Below are positions 52,183 through 61,658 of a stretch of 64,000 nucleotides of DNA, in pieces. Position numbers and translations under genes: made by a program. The stretch lies in contig NZ_CP139137.1 in NCBI RefSeq assembly GCF_034047335.1, forward strand, positions 2,108,001 through 2,172,000, written 5' to 3'. How positions within the stretch are numbered: position 1 is the stretch's first letter; the number at the start of each line of letters is the position of its first letter. The notes beneath the pieces are model-generated. The model searched no databases. It was not told the DNA's origin and saw only the letters and a list, made by a program, of their open reading frames with translations. The stretch is from Chryseobacterium sp. JJR-5R (lineage in GTDB: Bacteria; Bacteroidota; Bacteroidia; Flavobacteriales; Weeksellaceae).

Positions 52183-53763
52183 TTACTGAATAAGTTTTTT
52201 TATTTCTTCCAGATCATCAATTTCATTAACTGTCTTGTCTTTCCGCCATCTTAAAATCCTGGGAAAACGCAGGGCAACTCCGCTTTTATGCCGGCTGCTG
52301 AACCCTATGCCTTCAAAAGCGATTTCAAAGACCAATTCAGCCTTTACGGTACGCACGGGACCGAATTTTTCAATCGCATTTTTGTTCACAAATCGGCTGA
52401 CTTCCATAATTTCTTTATCAGTAAGCCCGGAATAGGCTTTGGCTATGGTCACCAGCGCATCACCGTTCTTTACCGCAAATGTGTAGTCTGTGTAGTAAGC
52501 ACTTCTTCTTCCGCTTCCTTTCTGCGCATAGATCATTACTGCATCGATGGTTAACGGATTAATTTTCCACTTCCACCAGTCGCCTTTTTTACGCCCGGAA
52601 TGGTAGAAGGAATCTTTCTTTTTCAGCATCAGCCCTTCACTGTTGATTTCGCGGGAACTTTCCCTGATCTGGTTTAAGTCATTCCAGTTTTTAAAACTAA
52701 TAACTTCGGACAGCTTAATATGTTCTGGGGCTTCATTCAGCAGAAGTTCTTCCAGCATGGCACGCCTTGCGGAAATAGGTTTCTCCCGCAGGTCATTGTT
52801 TTCCAGTTCCAGTATATCATAGGCAAAAACCTGGATCGGAATTTCGGAAAGCATTTTTTTGGTTAATGTTTTCCGGTTCAGCCTTTTCTGGAGCTCATTA
52901 AAGTTCAGGACTTTATCATCTTTTACCGCCAGGATTTCCCCGTCAATAACAAAATTGCCCTTCATCTGCTGAATTGTTTCCGCAATTTCCGGGAACTGTT
53001 CGGTAATGAGTTCTTCACCTCTGGACCATATAAACACTTCGTCATTCCTTCTGATGATCTGACCGCGGATCCCGTCCCATTTGTATTCAACCAGCCATTC
53101 ATCCGGAGTTCCCAGATCTTCCGGCTCTTTTTCCAGCGGATAAGCCAGGCAGAAAGGATAGGGCTTTGAATTGTCGGGATTGATATTTTCTGCGGAAATA
53201 AGTTCCTGGAATGATGCTTCTTCCGGCACCCATTTTCCCATCAGGCTGTGCATTAATGTGCTGGATTCCTGGTTTGAAAACTTGGTCAGTGCATTGATCA
53301 AAGTCTTATCCGACACCCCGATCCGGAAGCTCCCGCCCAGTAATTTATTGAATATCAAGCGTTCCGTATAGTCGAGCCCATTCCAGGAATGCAGGACAAA
53401 GTCTTTTTTATCGTCATCTGACTTTCCTTTTAAACCGATGATGTCATTCATCCACTGGGAAAGGGTACGCTCTATTTTTTCAGTTGGCGGCGGAAGAATC
53501 AGTGAAATGGTTTCACCGAGGTCTCCCACCGAAGAATGGCTTTCCTGAAAAAGCCAGAAGGGCAGCCCGGTAATTTGAAGTGCCCATTCTTTCATATAAT
53601 TGGTATTGACATTCCGTTTGGGCCTCTTGCCTGTAAACAATGCAATAAACCATACCTTGTCATCATCCGGTGCACGTTCCAGATAGTCAATGATGGCATC
53701 GATCTTGGCGTTGGTTTTATTGGTGCTTTCGAGGGCATTGATCAGTTCTGCGAAATGCTTCAT
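52183..53763 (-). CDS. ATP-dependent DNA ligase
   Basis: ATP-dependent ligase of 526 residues. The active-site lysine motif is EYKWDGIR near residue 228, followed by SRGEELI, the motif III-V region (GEILAVKDDKVLNFNELQKRL) and the terminal RHKSGVALRFPRILRWRKDK of the OB domain. The N-terminal 200 residues form the ligase N domain. It is a stand-alone repair ligase, not a LigD fusion, and does not replace the replicative NAD-dependent ligase. It lies between the MBL exonuclease and helicase of the cassette. Confidence 0.94.
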   Translation of the reverse strand: MKHFAELINALESTNKTNAKIDAIIDYLERAPDDDKVWFIALFTGKRPKRNVNTNYMKEWALQITGLPFWLFQESHSSVGDLGETISLILPPPTEKIERTLSQWMNDIIGLKGKSDDDKKDFVLHSWNGLDYTERLIFNKLLGGSFRIGVSDKTLINALTKFSNQESSTLMHSLMGKWVPEEASFQELISAENINPDNSKPYPFCLAYPLEKEPEDLGTPDEWLVEYKWDGIRGQIIRRNDEVFIWSRGEELITEQFPEIAETIQQMKGNFVIDGEILAVKDDKVLNFNELQKRLNRKTLTKKMLSEIPIQVFAYDILELENNDLREKPISARRAMLEELLLNEAPEHIKLSEVISFKNWNDLNQIRESSREINSEGLMLKKKDSFYHSGRKKGDWWKWKINPLTIDAVMIYAQKGSGRRSAYYTDYTFAVKNGDALVTIAKAYSGLTDKEIMEVSRFVNKNAIEKFGPVRTVKAELVFEIAFEGIGFSSRHKSGVALRFPRILRWRKDKTVNEIDDLEEIKKLIQ

Positions 53764-53903
53764 AATTTAAAATATAATTTCCGGTAATCGATTCTTTAAC
53801 AATTGGGGCTATTATAACCTTTATTCATAAACTTTCTCTATTGCTTTCTTTATTGAAAAAAGATTTTGTTCAGGTCGTTTGTACAATCTTTTAAAGTACT
53901 GAA

Positions 53904-54965
53904 TCATTCCTTGGGTTGAGATGCAGATGCTTCGGCAGTTTCTTCCTTCTCGGTTTCCTCTTCATCATCGCCATACAATGTCTCTACGACATCCGCTTTT
54001 ATCCCGATTTCATTTAAATATTTTGAAAAAACTTCGGTCTGCCCATGCGTAACATGAACGATTTCTGCTTCCGTTGCTTTTATGGCCTGTAACAGGCCGC
54101 CCCAATCTGCATGATCGCTCATGGGAAAGCCGGCATCCGCGCTCCGCCATCTTCTCGCCCCGCGCACCTGCATCCAGCCTGAACAGATGGCCGTGGCGGG
54201 ATTCGGGATTTTTTTAATTACATTGCTGTCCAGTAAAGCAGGCGGAACGATAACAATGTCATCCTGTACATGCTTTATACTTTCCCTGAAATCCGGCACT
54301 TCATATTCCGGGAGCGTAATGCCTGCATTTTCAAAAGCTTCATTTAATTTTCCGATAGAGTAGTGAACATGGATTTTCCCAAGGCCTTCCACCGCTTTCA
54401 TGATCCGCTGAGCTTTTCCGAGGGAATATCCGATAAATACGGACGTTTTCTGGTTTTCCTTGTTTTTAAGCACCCAGTTCTGCATTCTCTTATTCAGGTC
54501 ATCCACTTCCAGCCAGTTGTAAATCGGCAGCCCGAATGTGCTCTCACTTACAAATTCATGGCACTTTACCACTTCAAAAGGCGTACTCAATCCATCATAC
54601 TGAACTTTATAGTCTCCGGAAATAACACTTACATAGCCTTTATATTCCAGACGGATCTGTGCAGAGCCGATGATATGGCCTGCCGGATGAAACGATACCT
54701 TTACGCCGTTCATATTGATGACTTCGCCGTATTCCACACTCTGGCATTCGATGTCTTCACTGATCCTTTTATAGAGGATCGGTTTTGTAAAATGGTGGCA
54801 TAGGTATTTCTTCATTCCCCACCGGGCATGGTCGGCATGGCCGTGCGTGATTAAGGCGAGATCTACGGGCCTCCAGGGATCAATATAAAACTTCCCCTGC
54901 GGACAGTAAATTCCTTTATTGGTAAATGTAATCAGTTTCAATAGTGCGGATTTGGATTTTACCAT
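53904..54965 (-). CDS. Ligase-associated DNA damage response exonuclease (MBL fold)
   Basis: Metallo-beta-lactamase-fold nuclease of 353 residues. The metal-binding HGHADHARWG motif is near residue 38, HPAGHIIGSAQI near 92, SGDYKVQYDG near 115 and a final SDHADWGGL near 277. It belongs to the beta-CASP/Artemis-like group of repair nucleases and is the first gene of the cassette. The last 25 residues are acidic and Glu/Ala-rich, probably disordered. It is expected to trim DNA ends for the ligase. Confidence 0.92.
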   Translation of the reverse strand: MVKSKSALLKLITFTNKGIYCPQGKFYIDPWRPVDLALITHGHADHARWGMKKYLCHHFTKPILYKRISEDIECQSVEYGEVINMNGVKVSFHPAGHIIGSAQIRLEYKGYVSVISGDYKVQYDGLSTPFEVVKCHEFVSESTFGLPIYNWLEVDDLNKRMQNWVLKNKENQKTSVFIGYSLGKAQRIMKAVEGLGKIHVHYSIGKLNEAFENAGITLPEYEVPDFRESIKHVQDDIVIVPPALLDSNVIKKIPNPATAICSGWMQVRGARRWRSADAGFPMSDHADWGGLLQAIKATEAEIVHVTHGQTEVFSKYLNEIGIKADVVETLYGDDEEETEKEETAEASASQPKE

Positions 54966-55062
54966 TCAAAAACCTAACCAATCATTTAAAAATTATGATT
55001 TTAATCTTCTCAATCGGGTACCTGACGGATTGATGTCAGTCTCAGGTTATCCGGAATGATAA

Positions 55063-56544
55063 TCACAACAGCTTTTTGACCGTCCCTGAGATAATATCAA
55101 TGCTTTTTTCGGCTTCGTCCAGATTAAAATTTCCAAATCCGAGCCTCATGGCCGTCAGTTCCTTATTCTGGTAAAGCAGAGTTTTCGGAATAAACAGGTT
55201 GTTCTTTGAGCATTCCCGGCTCAGCTTCATCAGGTTGACCGGAAATTTCCATTCTGCCCAGACGGCAAGTCCGCCCGAAGGCTTCTGAAAACTGATCCAT
55301 TCCCCCATTTTTTCCTCAAGAAGCAGGGAGAAATGGTCTCTTCTTTCGCGGTAAATTTTAAGGGATTTCTTCAGGTACCGGTTGATTTCGCCTTCGGCAA
55401 TCATTTCACCCAGGACATGTTCCATCAGCACATCGCCCTGCCGGTCTATAATTCCCAGATACTTACGCATTTCCGCCATCAGGTTTTCGGGAGCCACAAT
55501 AAAGCCTGTCCGGAAACCGGGAGCCAAGGATTTCCCGAAAGAACCGATGTATACCACCATGCCGTTCGTATCTGCACTGGCCAGGGGCAAAATGGGGCTT
55601 TTATCATAATGGAATTCATAGTCATAATCGTCTTCCAGAATGATAAAGCCGAATTCAGCAGCAAGGTCCAGGAGTTCCAGCCGGCGATGGGCGCTTAATG
55701 TAACGGTTGTGGGATAATGGTGATGTGGGGTAAGATACAGCATCCTGACCTTTTGTTTCTCACAGATACTCCTTACTTCATTCACATTTATTCCATGCTC
55801 ATCAATCGGGACGGAACGGATATCCACTCCGGCTTTCTGAAAAATCATATTGACTGAAAAATAGCTCAGTTCGCCTACCAGAACTATATCGTCCTGTGCC
55901 AGCAGTATTTCTGAAACAATGTAAATACTCATTTCCGTGCTTCTCGTAATCAGAAGATTGCTTCTCGAAATCGGCAGGCCTCTGGACAGATTTAAATATT
56001 GGGAGAGATTCTTTTTAAAGAATTCACTTCCGTCGTAATTGTACTGGCCGATCTTATGGGCTTTCCGTTTTAACGTTGCACTGTAGATTCTGGATTGCTG
56101 GTCAACCTGGGTCAGACGGATATCGGGGATGCCGTCGTTGAAAAGGTAGTCGCAGCCTGAATGTTCAAAGGGATTGTCCAGAATATTGGAGGTCTTAAAA
56201 GAAAATCCCGCTGTTTTTGGATAGTTTCCGAGATGGTCCTTTTCAAATTTTTTGATTTTTAGTGGCTGTTCCCTGTCTTTGCCGATCACAAACGTCCCTT
56301 TATTGGGATATGTTTCTATCCAGCCCTGAGCCATTAATTCTTCATAGACATTGACTGCCGTATTCCTGTGGACTTCGAGAATCCGGCTCAGGGACCTTGT
56401 TCCCGGAAGTTTCGTGCCGAAAGGAAGATAGCCCCGCTGTATGGCATTCACCAGCTGGCCGGCCACCTGCAGGTATACGGAAATATCGGAATCTCGATCA
56501 ATCGTAATAAAACTTTTATAAGGAATTTCAACCGGACTATCCAT
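55063..56544 (-). CDS. MocR-family regulator (GntR winged helix plus aminotransferase fold)
   Basis: Regulator of 493 residues. Residues 12-85 are a GntR winged helix (LVNAIQRGYLPFGTKLPGTRSLSRILEVHRNTAVNVYEELMAQGWI). Residues 140-490 are an aminotransferase class I fold with the PLP-binding lysine in YIGSFGKSLAPGFRTGF near residue 330 and EDDYDYEFHYD near 300. MocR proteins typically sense PLP or an amino-group metabolite. It is divergent to the biotin operon with 65 bases between, so control of that operon is likely. BioA, a PLP enzyme, is in the operon. Confidence 0.9.
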   Translation of the reverse strand: MDSPVEIPYKSFITIDRDSDISVYLQVAGQLVNAIQRGYLPFGTKLPGTRSLSRILEVHRNTAVNVYEELMAQGWIETYPNKGTFVIGKDREQPLKIKKFEKDHLGNYPKTAGFSFKTSNILDNPFEHSGCDYLFNDGIPDIRLTQVDQQSRIYSATLKRKAHKIGQYNYDGSEFFKKNLSQYLNLSRGLPISRSNLLITRSTEMSIYIVSEILLAQDDIVLVGELSYFSVNMIFQKAGVDIRSVPIDEHGINVNEVRSICEKQKVRMLYLTPHHHYPTTVTLSAHRRLELLDLAAEFGFIILEDDYDYEFHYDKSPILPLASADTNGMVVYIGSFGKSLAPGFRTGFIVAPENLMAEMRKYLGIIDRQGDVLMEHVLGEMIAEGEINRYLKKSLKIYRERRDHFSLLLEEKMGEWISFQKPSGGLAVWAEWKFPVNLMKLSRECSKNNLFIPKTLLYQNKELTAMRLGFGNFNLDEAEKSIDIISGTVKKLL

Positions 56545-56554
56545 AATATTAAAA

Positions 56555-56592
56555 CCGGCACCATTCAGCCATCCGGCAATATACTAATTTTG
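56555..56592 (+). promoter_or_regulatory. Intergenic control region of the biotin operon
   Basis: Direct repeats CCGGCA at 56555-56560 and 56573-56578 (18 bases apart, close to two helical turns) lie upstream of TAATTTTG at 56585-56592, a TAnnTTTG element. The repeats are in the position expected for the divergent MocR regulator, which usually binds direct repeats. The ATG of the first gene is 17 bases after the promoter box. Confidence 0.5.
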
Positions 56593-56609
56593 GAATCAAA
56601 ATAAAATCT

Positions 56610-57233
56610 ATGGAATTCTACAGCCTTATCGAAAGAATTGTTCAGGATCCCCTGACACATGCACGATGGCTCAACACCCTTTCATTCATGGAAAATGCCG
56701 GGGCCAGAAAAATTTCCGCCTGCGAGCACCCTGCTCAGGTAAATATCATTCAGCTGAAACATGCCTGCGAAGAACACCGCCATGCCTATTACCTGAAAAA
56801 ACAGATCGGAAAATTGGGTAGCGGACTGTGTACGGCTTACGGGAATGATGAACTGCTGGCTGCGGCGGCAACAAGGCAGTACCTGCATGCTTTGGACATT
56901 AAAGCCTGCAAATACCTGAAAAAACATTTTACCCTGACCCAGGAAAAGCTTAAATATGCAGCCTATCTTTTTGTAACCTATGCCATTGAGGTCCGTGCCG
57001 ATGAACTGTACCCGGTTTACCAGGATGTTCTTACCAGGGCATCATCAAAGGTGATGGTAAAATCCATAATTCTTGAAGAAGAAGGCCATCTGGAAGAAAT
57101 GGTTTCGCAGCTTAACGGGTTTTCCGGAACATGGCATAAGCATGCCGAAAATATAGTACAGATGGAAAAAGAGCTGTATGACGCATGGATTAAGGCCATC
57201 ATCCATGAAGTGGAAATCCCTGATCATGCATAA
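56610..57233 (+). CDS. Ferritin-like diiron protein in the biotin operon
   Basis: Unrecognised helical protein of 207 residues. It has the arrangement of a ferritin-like diiron site: Glu28 in MENAG, Glu55-x-x-His58 in CEEHRHAYYL, Glu127 or Glu132 in AIEVRADELY and Glu157-x-x-His160 in LEEEGHLEEM, i.e. E, ExxH, E, ExxH on four helices. Diiron proteins of this fold activate oxygen (hydroxylases, desaturases, N-oxygenases). Its stop overlaps the bioF start by eight bases, so it is made together with bioF. No bioC or bioH is nearby. A role in making or handling the pimeloyl precursor is possible but is only inference; a MiaE-type or other hydroxylase activity is an alternative. Confidence 0.8.
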   Translation: MEFYSLIERIVQDPLTHARWLNTLSFMENAGARKISACEHPAQVNIIQLKHACEEHRHAYYLKKQIGKLGSGLCTAYGNDELLAAAATRQYLHALDIKACKYLKKHFTLTQEKLKYAAYLFVTYAIEVRADELYPVYQDVLTRASSKVMVKSIILEEEGHLEEMVSQLNGFSGTWHKHAENIVQMEKELYDAWIKAIIHEVEIPDHA

Positions 57234-58335
57234 CGGGCTCCAACACCTGCAGGATGCGCTTGATAAAAGGGAAAAGAACGGGAATTTAAGGGTATTGCAG
57301 CCAAGAACAGGAGGTATTGATTTTTACTCCAATGATTATCTGGGGCTGGCAGGGAATGAAGAGCTGCAGCAATTGCTGTTGAAAAAAATCATTCAAAATC
57401 CTCAGCTGCTGTCAGGCAGTACGGGTTCCAGATTAGTCAGCGGAAACAGCGATCATACAGCCGAAACCGAACAATGGATAGCCAGGGAACACCGGTATCC
57501 TTCCGCACTGCTTTTTCCTTCAGGGTATCATGCCAACCTTGCTTTATTTTCAACAGTTCCGAACCGGCATGATACTGTTATAGCCGATGAAAAAATCCAT
57601 CGTTCCGTACATGATGGCTGTACATTATCGTATGCTAAAAAGTTAAAATTCAGGCACAATGACCCTGAGGATCTGGAAAGGATATTAAGCAGGCAAAAAG
57701 GACGCTGTTATATTGCCATAGAAAGCCTTTATTCCATGGATGGGGATGTTGCCCCGATACAGGAAATCGCCGGGGTCTGTGAAAAGTACCGGGCAGGCCT
57801 GATTGTAGATGAAGCCCATGCTTTCGGGATCTTTGGGTACGGCCTGGCAGACCGGTATCAGCTCCGGAACAAAGTGCTCGCAACCGTTATTACCTACGGC
57901 AAAGCTTTGGGCATGCATGGTGCCGCGGTTCTAAGTACCGGTTTAATAGTATCTTATCTGATCAATTTTGCCTCTCCGTTCATTTATACAACTTCAGCAC
58001 CTGATGTGCAGTGGATCGGTATAAAAACAGGATATGACTTCTTAAAAAAGCATCCTGAAAGGTCCGCAGGACTTCAGAAAAACATCAAGATTTTCCGTCA
58101 GCAGAGGCTGAATTCGATTTCATCAGAAGGAAGTCCCGTTCAGGCAGTTTTAATTCCTGATACCCGGAAACTGAAAAGCCTGCAGAAGACATTATATGAT
58201 AAAGGACTGCTAACTTATGCCGTATGCAGCCCGGCGGTAAAGGAAGGGTCTGAACGTCTCCGTATCTGTATTCACAGCTTTAATACAGAAGAAGAAATTA
58301 TAAAGCTCACAGGAATTATCAGGGACATTCTATAA
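57226..58335 (+). CDS. bioF: 8-amino-7-oxononanoate synthase
   Basis: PLP enzyme of 369 residues that condenses pimeloyl-thioester with alanine. The opening YSNDYLGLAGNEELQ near residue 33, GSTGSRLVSGNSDHTAETE near 64, IESLYSMDGDVAPI near 165, DEAHAFGIFG near 195 and the PLP lysine in ITYGKALGMHGAAVL near 224. I start at 57226, where it overlaps the upstream stop; the longer frame to 57178 is inside the previous gene. It is followed by bioD after 91 bases. Confidence 0.95.
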   Translation: MHNGLQHLQDALDKREKNGNLRVLQPRTGGIDFYSNDYLGLAGNEELQQLLLKKIIQNPQLLSGSTGSRLVSGNSDHTAETEQWIAREHRYPSALLFPSGYHANLALFSTVPNRHDTVIADEKIHRSVHDGCTLSYAKKLKFRHNDPEDLERILSRQKGRCYIAIESLYSMDGDVAPIQEIAGVCEKYRAGLIVDEAHAFGIFGYGLADRYQLRNKVLATVITYGKALGMHGAAVLSTGLIVSYLINFASPFIYTTSAPDVQWIGIKTGYDFLKKHPERSAGLQKNIKIFRQQRLNSISSEGSPVQAVLIPDTRKLKSLQKTLYDKGLLTYAVCSPAVKEGSERLRICIHSFNTEEEIIKLTGIIRDIL

Positions 58336-58426
58336 GTCACATGAATCAATCTTCTGACATTTATTTAAAGCAGGGTATAAGATCAATCTTAATACCGAAA
58401 CTAATTATGAATTTTAATTTTCTGAT

Positions 58427-59050
58427 ATGAAATTATTTATAACCGGAATAGGGACTGAAGTGGGGAAAACCGTATGCTCGGCCATTTTGACGAAATATTT
58501 TAACGCTGAATACTGGAAGCCCGTTCAGTCGGGAGACCTCAGGAATTCCGACAGCATGAAAATAAAAGAATGGACAGGAAATGATACCGTTTGCCATCCG
58601 GAAACATACCGTTTTAAGCTGGCCGCGTCACCTCACCAGTCAGCCAAAGAAGAAGGGGTGACAATAGATCTACATAGATTTAAAATCCCTGAGACTTCAA
58701 ATCCTATGATTGTGGAAGGAGCCGGAGGCCTGATGGTACCGCTTAATGAAGATTATTGCATGATTGATCTGATTAAAAAACTGGATCTTCCGGTGGCTTT
58801 GGTGGCAAGGAACTACCTGGGCTGTATCAATCATACGCTGTTGTCGGTAATGGCCCTGCAGCAGCATGCAGTGCAGCTGAAATACCTGATCCTTAACGGG
58901 GATTTTCCGCCGGATACAGAGCATATTATCCGCGGGCATCTTCCGCCTGAAACTTCCGTGGTAAGAATTCCTGATCTTGAAAAAATAACAAAAGAACATA
59001 TAGAAAGTATTACAAAACAATTATCACAAAAAAGATGGATCGAAAAATAA
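58427..59050 (+). CDS. bioD: Dethiobiotin synthase
   Basis: ATP-dependent carboxylase of 207 residues that forms the ureido ring of dethiobiotin from diaminopelargonic acid. The P-loop is [15 protein letters not shown] near residue 5, WKPVQSG near 30 (lysine), AASPHQSA near 67 and [11 protein letters not shown] near 97. These are family signatures, so the assignment is firm. It overlaps bioB by 16 bases, so bioD and bioB are translated together. Confidence 0.95.
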   Translation: MKLFITGIGTEVGKTVCSAILTKYFNAEYWKPVQSGDLRNSDSMKIKEWTGNDTVCHPETYRFKLAASPHQSAKEEGVTIDLHRFKIPETSNPMIVEGAGGLMVPLNEDYCMIDLIKKLDLPVALVARNYLGCINHTLLSVMALQQHAVQLKYLILNGDFPPDTEHIIRGHLPPETSVVRIPDLEKITKEHIESITKQLSQKRWIEK

Positions 59051-60018
59051 TAAGAAACGACTGGACAAAAGAAGAAATCAGGGATATCTATAATCTTCCG
59101 CTCATTGAGCTGGTCTACAAAGCGGCTACCGTTCACCGGCAGTGGCATAATCCTGAAGAAATTCAGATGTCAACCCTGCTTTCGATAAAAACCGGCGGCT
59201 GCCCGGAAGACTGTTCCTATTGCGGGCAGGCAGCGCGCTATCATACCAACATCAAGGTTCAGGCGTTATTGACTACAGAAACGGTGATTGCACATGCCCA
59301 AAAGGCGAAAGACACCGGCTCATCCAGGTTCTGTATGGCCGCAGCATGGCGGGAAGTACGGAATAACCGTGATTTCGACCGGGTGATCGATATGGTAAAA
59401 GGCGTTAATGAGCTGGGACTGGAGGTTTGCTGTACCCTGGGAATGCTGACCGAAGAGCAGGCAGTCCGCCTTCAGCAAGCCGGTCTGTATGCCTACAACC
59501 ATAACCTTGACACTTCTGAACAGTATTATGAAGAAATCATTTCCACCAGAACGTTTGACAACCGTATCAACACCATCAATAATGTCCGGAAAGCCGGGAT
59601 TACTGTCTGCTCAGGAGGGATTATCGGGTTAGGTGAAACGCATCATGACAGGATTTCTATGTTGCTGACCTTATCTACCATGCCGAGGCATCCGGAATCC
59701 GTTCCGATCAATGCACTGGCAAGAGTAGCAGGGACACCGCTTGAAGACAATGAAAAAACCGATACCTGGGAAATGGTAAGAATGATCGCCACGGCAAGAA
59801 TCATAATGCCTTTCTCTATGGTCCGGTTGAGCGCAGGAAGAGTTGAAATGACGGAATTTGAGCAGGCCTGGTGTTTTATGGCAGGCGCAAACTCCATCTT
59901 TACCGGTGAAAGGGAAACTTTGCTCGTCACCCCGAATCCGGGCGTTTCAGAAGATATGCAGATGCTCGAAAAATTAGGCCTGAAGCCAATGAAGAGAGAA
60001 AAACAGGCTGCTGAATAA
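59035..60018 (+). CDS. bioB: Biotin synthase
   Basis: Radical SAM enzyme of 327 residues that inserts sulfur into dethiobiotin. The [4Fe-4S] cysteines are in [16 protein letters not shown] near residue 53 (CxxxCxxC). Other conserved segments are the Cys/Met-rich [17 protein letters not shown] near 100, [12 protein letters not shown] near 155 and a final SAGRVEM near 265 for the [2Fe-2S] ligand arginine. The start overlaps the end of bioD by 16 bases. bioA follows after 58 bases. Confidence 0.96.
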   Translation: MDRKIIRNDWTKEEIRDIYNLPLIELVYKAATVHRQWHNPEEIQMSTLLSIKTGGCPEDCSYCGQAARYHTNIKVQALLTTETVIAHAQKAKDTGSSRFCMAAAWREVRNNRDFDRVIDMVKGVNELGLEVCCTLGMLTEEQAVRLQQAGLYAYNHNLDTSEQYYEEIISTRTFDNRINTINNVRKAGITVCSGGIIGLGETHHDRISMLLTLSTMPRHPESVPINALARVAGTPLEDNEKTDTWEMVRMIATARIIMPFSMVRLSAGRVEMTEFEQAWCFMAGANSIFTGERETLLVTPNPGVSEDMQMLEKLGLKPMKREKQAAE

Positions 60019-60076
60019 TGAATCATGTGTTTACGCATATACATACTCATTCATAAATCACTTACTTTAAAAATCC

Positions 60077-61345
60077 ATGAACTTACAGCAACGCGATAAA
60101 GCGGTCAACTGGCACCCGTATACCCAGATGCAGACGGCAGCCGATGCCATCCCTATTGTAAAAGGAAAAGGTGTTTATCTTTTCGATGATCAGGGAAATA
60201 AATACATTGATGCTGTTTCTTCCTGGTGGGTTACACTTCATGGCCATGCGCATCCTTATATCGCCGGGAGAGTAGCTGAGCAGCTGCATACGCTGGAACA
60301 GGTTATTTTTGCAGGATTTACCCACAAGCCGGCAATAGAGCTTTCGGAGAATTTACTAAAACTCCTTCCTGAGAACCAGAAGAAAGTGTTCTATTCTGAC
60401 AACGGTTCAACCGCAGTGGAGGTTGCGCTGAAGATCTGTATACAGCTTGCCCATAATACCGGAACGAAAAAAACAAAAATCCTGGCCTTTAATAATGCTT
60501 ACCACGGCGATACGTTCGGGGCCATGTCCGTAAGCGGAAGGAGCGCCTGGACAAAGCCTTTCGGCGACATGCTGTTTGAAGTGATTTTTATCGATGCGCC
60601 GGCTCCGGAAAATCTTGAACATTTAAAATCCGTTATCAAAATCCATGCAGATGAGGTAGCCTGCTTTATCTACGAGCCGCTGGTTCAGGGAGCTGCCGGA
60701 ATGCTGATGCACAGGGCAGAAGATCTGGATGCAATGATGAAATTCTGCCGGGAACAGGGTATCCTTATGATTCAGGATGAGGTTTTTACAGGCTTTGGCA
60801 GGACGGGAAAACTGTTTGCCGCAAATTATCTTTCGGAAAAGCCGGACATCATGTGTTTTTCAAAAGGCCTGACCGGCGGAACCATGCCTATGGGAATTAC
60901 CACCTGCTCACAGGATATTTTCGGTGCATTTTTATCCGAAGACCCGTATAAAACCTTGTTTCACGGCCATTCTTTTACCGCAAATCCCCTGGCATGCACT
61001 GCAGCCCTTGCCAGTATGGAATTATTACTTGATGAAGCAACACAGGCGGATATTCAGCGGATTACTGAACAGCATGCTGATTTTTCAGTTATTTTGAGCC
61101 GGCATCAGCAGGTTGATCAGGTAAGGCAGACCGGAACCATCCTAGCCTTGGAAGTTAAGAACAGCCGGCAGACTTCCTATTTCAATGAAACCGGAAAAAT
61201 GCTGTATCATGAATTTCTGTCAAGAGGGATCATCATGCGCCCCTTGGGAAATGTAATATATCTTGTTCCGCCTTACTGTATCACACGGGAAGAACTGGAA
61301 TTTGTTTACACCAGTATTACAGAAGTGCTTGATGCTTTAAAATAA
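60077..61345 (+). CDS. bioA: Adenosylmethionine-8-amino-7-oxononanoate aminotransferase
   Basis: PLP aminotransferase of 422 residues that makes diaminopelargonate from the BioF product using SAM as donor. WHPYTQMQTAADAIPIVKGKG near residue 12, DAVSSWWVTLHGHAHP near 45, SDNGSTAVEVALKI near 115, IQDEVFTGFGRTGKLFA near 233 and the PLP lysine in CFSKGLTGGTMPMG near 270 are typical. It is the last canonical gene of the operon and ends in TAATG, overlapping the start of a small open frame. Confidence 0.95.
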   Translation: MNLQQRDKAVNWHPYTQMQTAADAIPIVKGKGVYLFDDQGNKYIDAVSSWWVTLHGHAHPYIAGRVAEQLHTLEQVIFAGFTHKPAIELSENLLKLLPENQKKVFYSDNGSTAVEVALKICIQLAHNTGTKKTKILAFNNAYHGDTFGAMSVSGRSAWTKPFGDMLFEVIFIDAPAPENLEHLKSVIKIHADEVACFIYEPLVQGAAGMLMHRAEDLDAMMKFCREQGILMIQDEVFTGFGRTGKLFAANYLSEKPDIMCFSKGLTGGTMPMGITTCSQDIFGAFLSEDPYKTLFHGHSFTANPLACTAALASMELLLDEATQADIQRITEQHADFSVILSRHQQVDQVRQTGTILALEVKNSRQTSYFNETGKMLYHEFLSRGIIMRPLGNVIYLVPPYCITREELEFVYTSITEVLDALK

Positions 61346-61530
61346 TGATTAAGCATTGCAGCTTTGCTGTATACTCGCCAATAGACATTGTGCTTCTTGA
61401 CATAGAAAGACTGATCAGCTGTGATATGATGCATGAAGACAGACCGGCCATATTTCTTAATCCTGAAAATCAATCATGCTCCTGTTTTGTTGAAACGTAT
61501 CAGGTTCGGGAAAGAAGCAGATTTTGTTAA
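61345..61530 (+). CDS. Possible small coupled ORF after bioA
   Basis: A 61-codon frame starts on the last base of the bioA stop (TAATG), which would allow coupled translation. The product (MIKHCSFAVYSPIDIVLLDI at the start) has five cysteines and no recognised family. The tail overlaps a region of odd composition. It may be a chance frame. Confidence 0.3.
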   Translation: MIKHCSFAVYSPIDIVLLDIERLISCDMMHEDRPAIFLNPENQSCSCFVETYQVRERSRFC

Positions 61531-61658
61531 AAGCTTATTCCTGAAACGGCTTGACAGATGATGGTAACTTTTCCTTCGCAGAAGAAAACAGGAACCTCTG
61601 TTGGTTAACGACATATTCATTGGCTTATTTTTTGAACCCCAGACAGTAAATAAATTGT

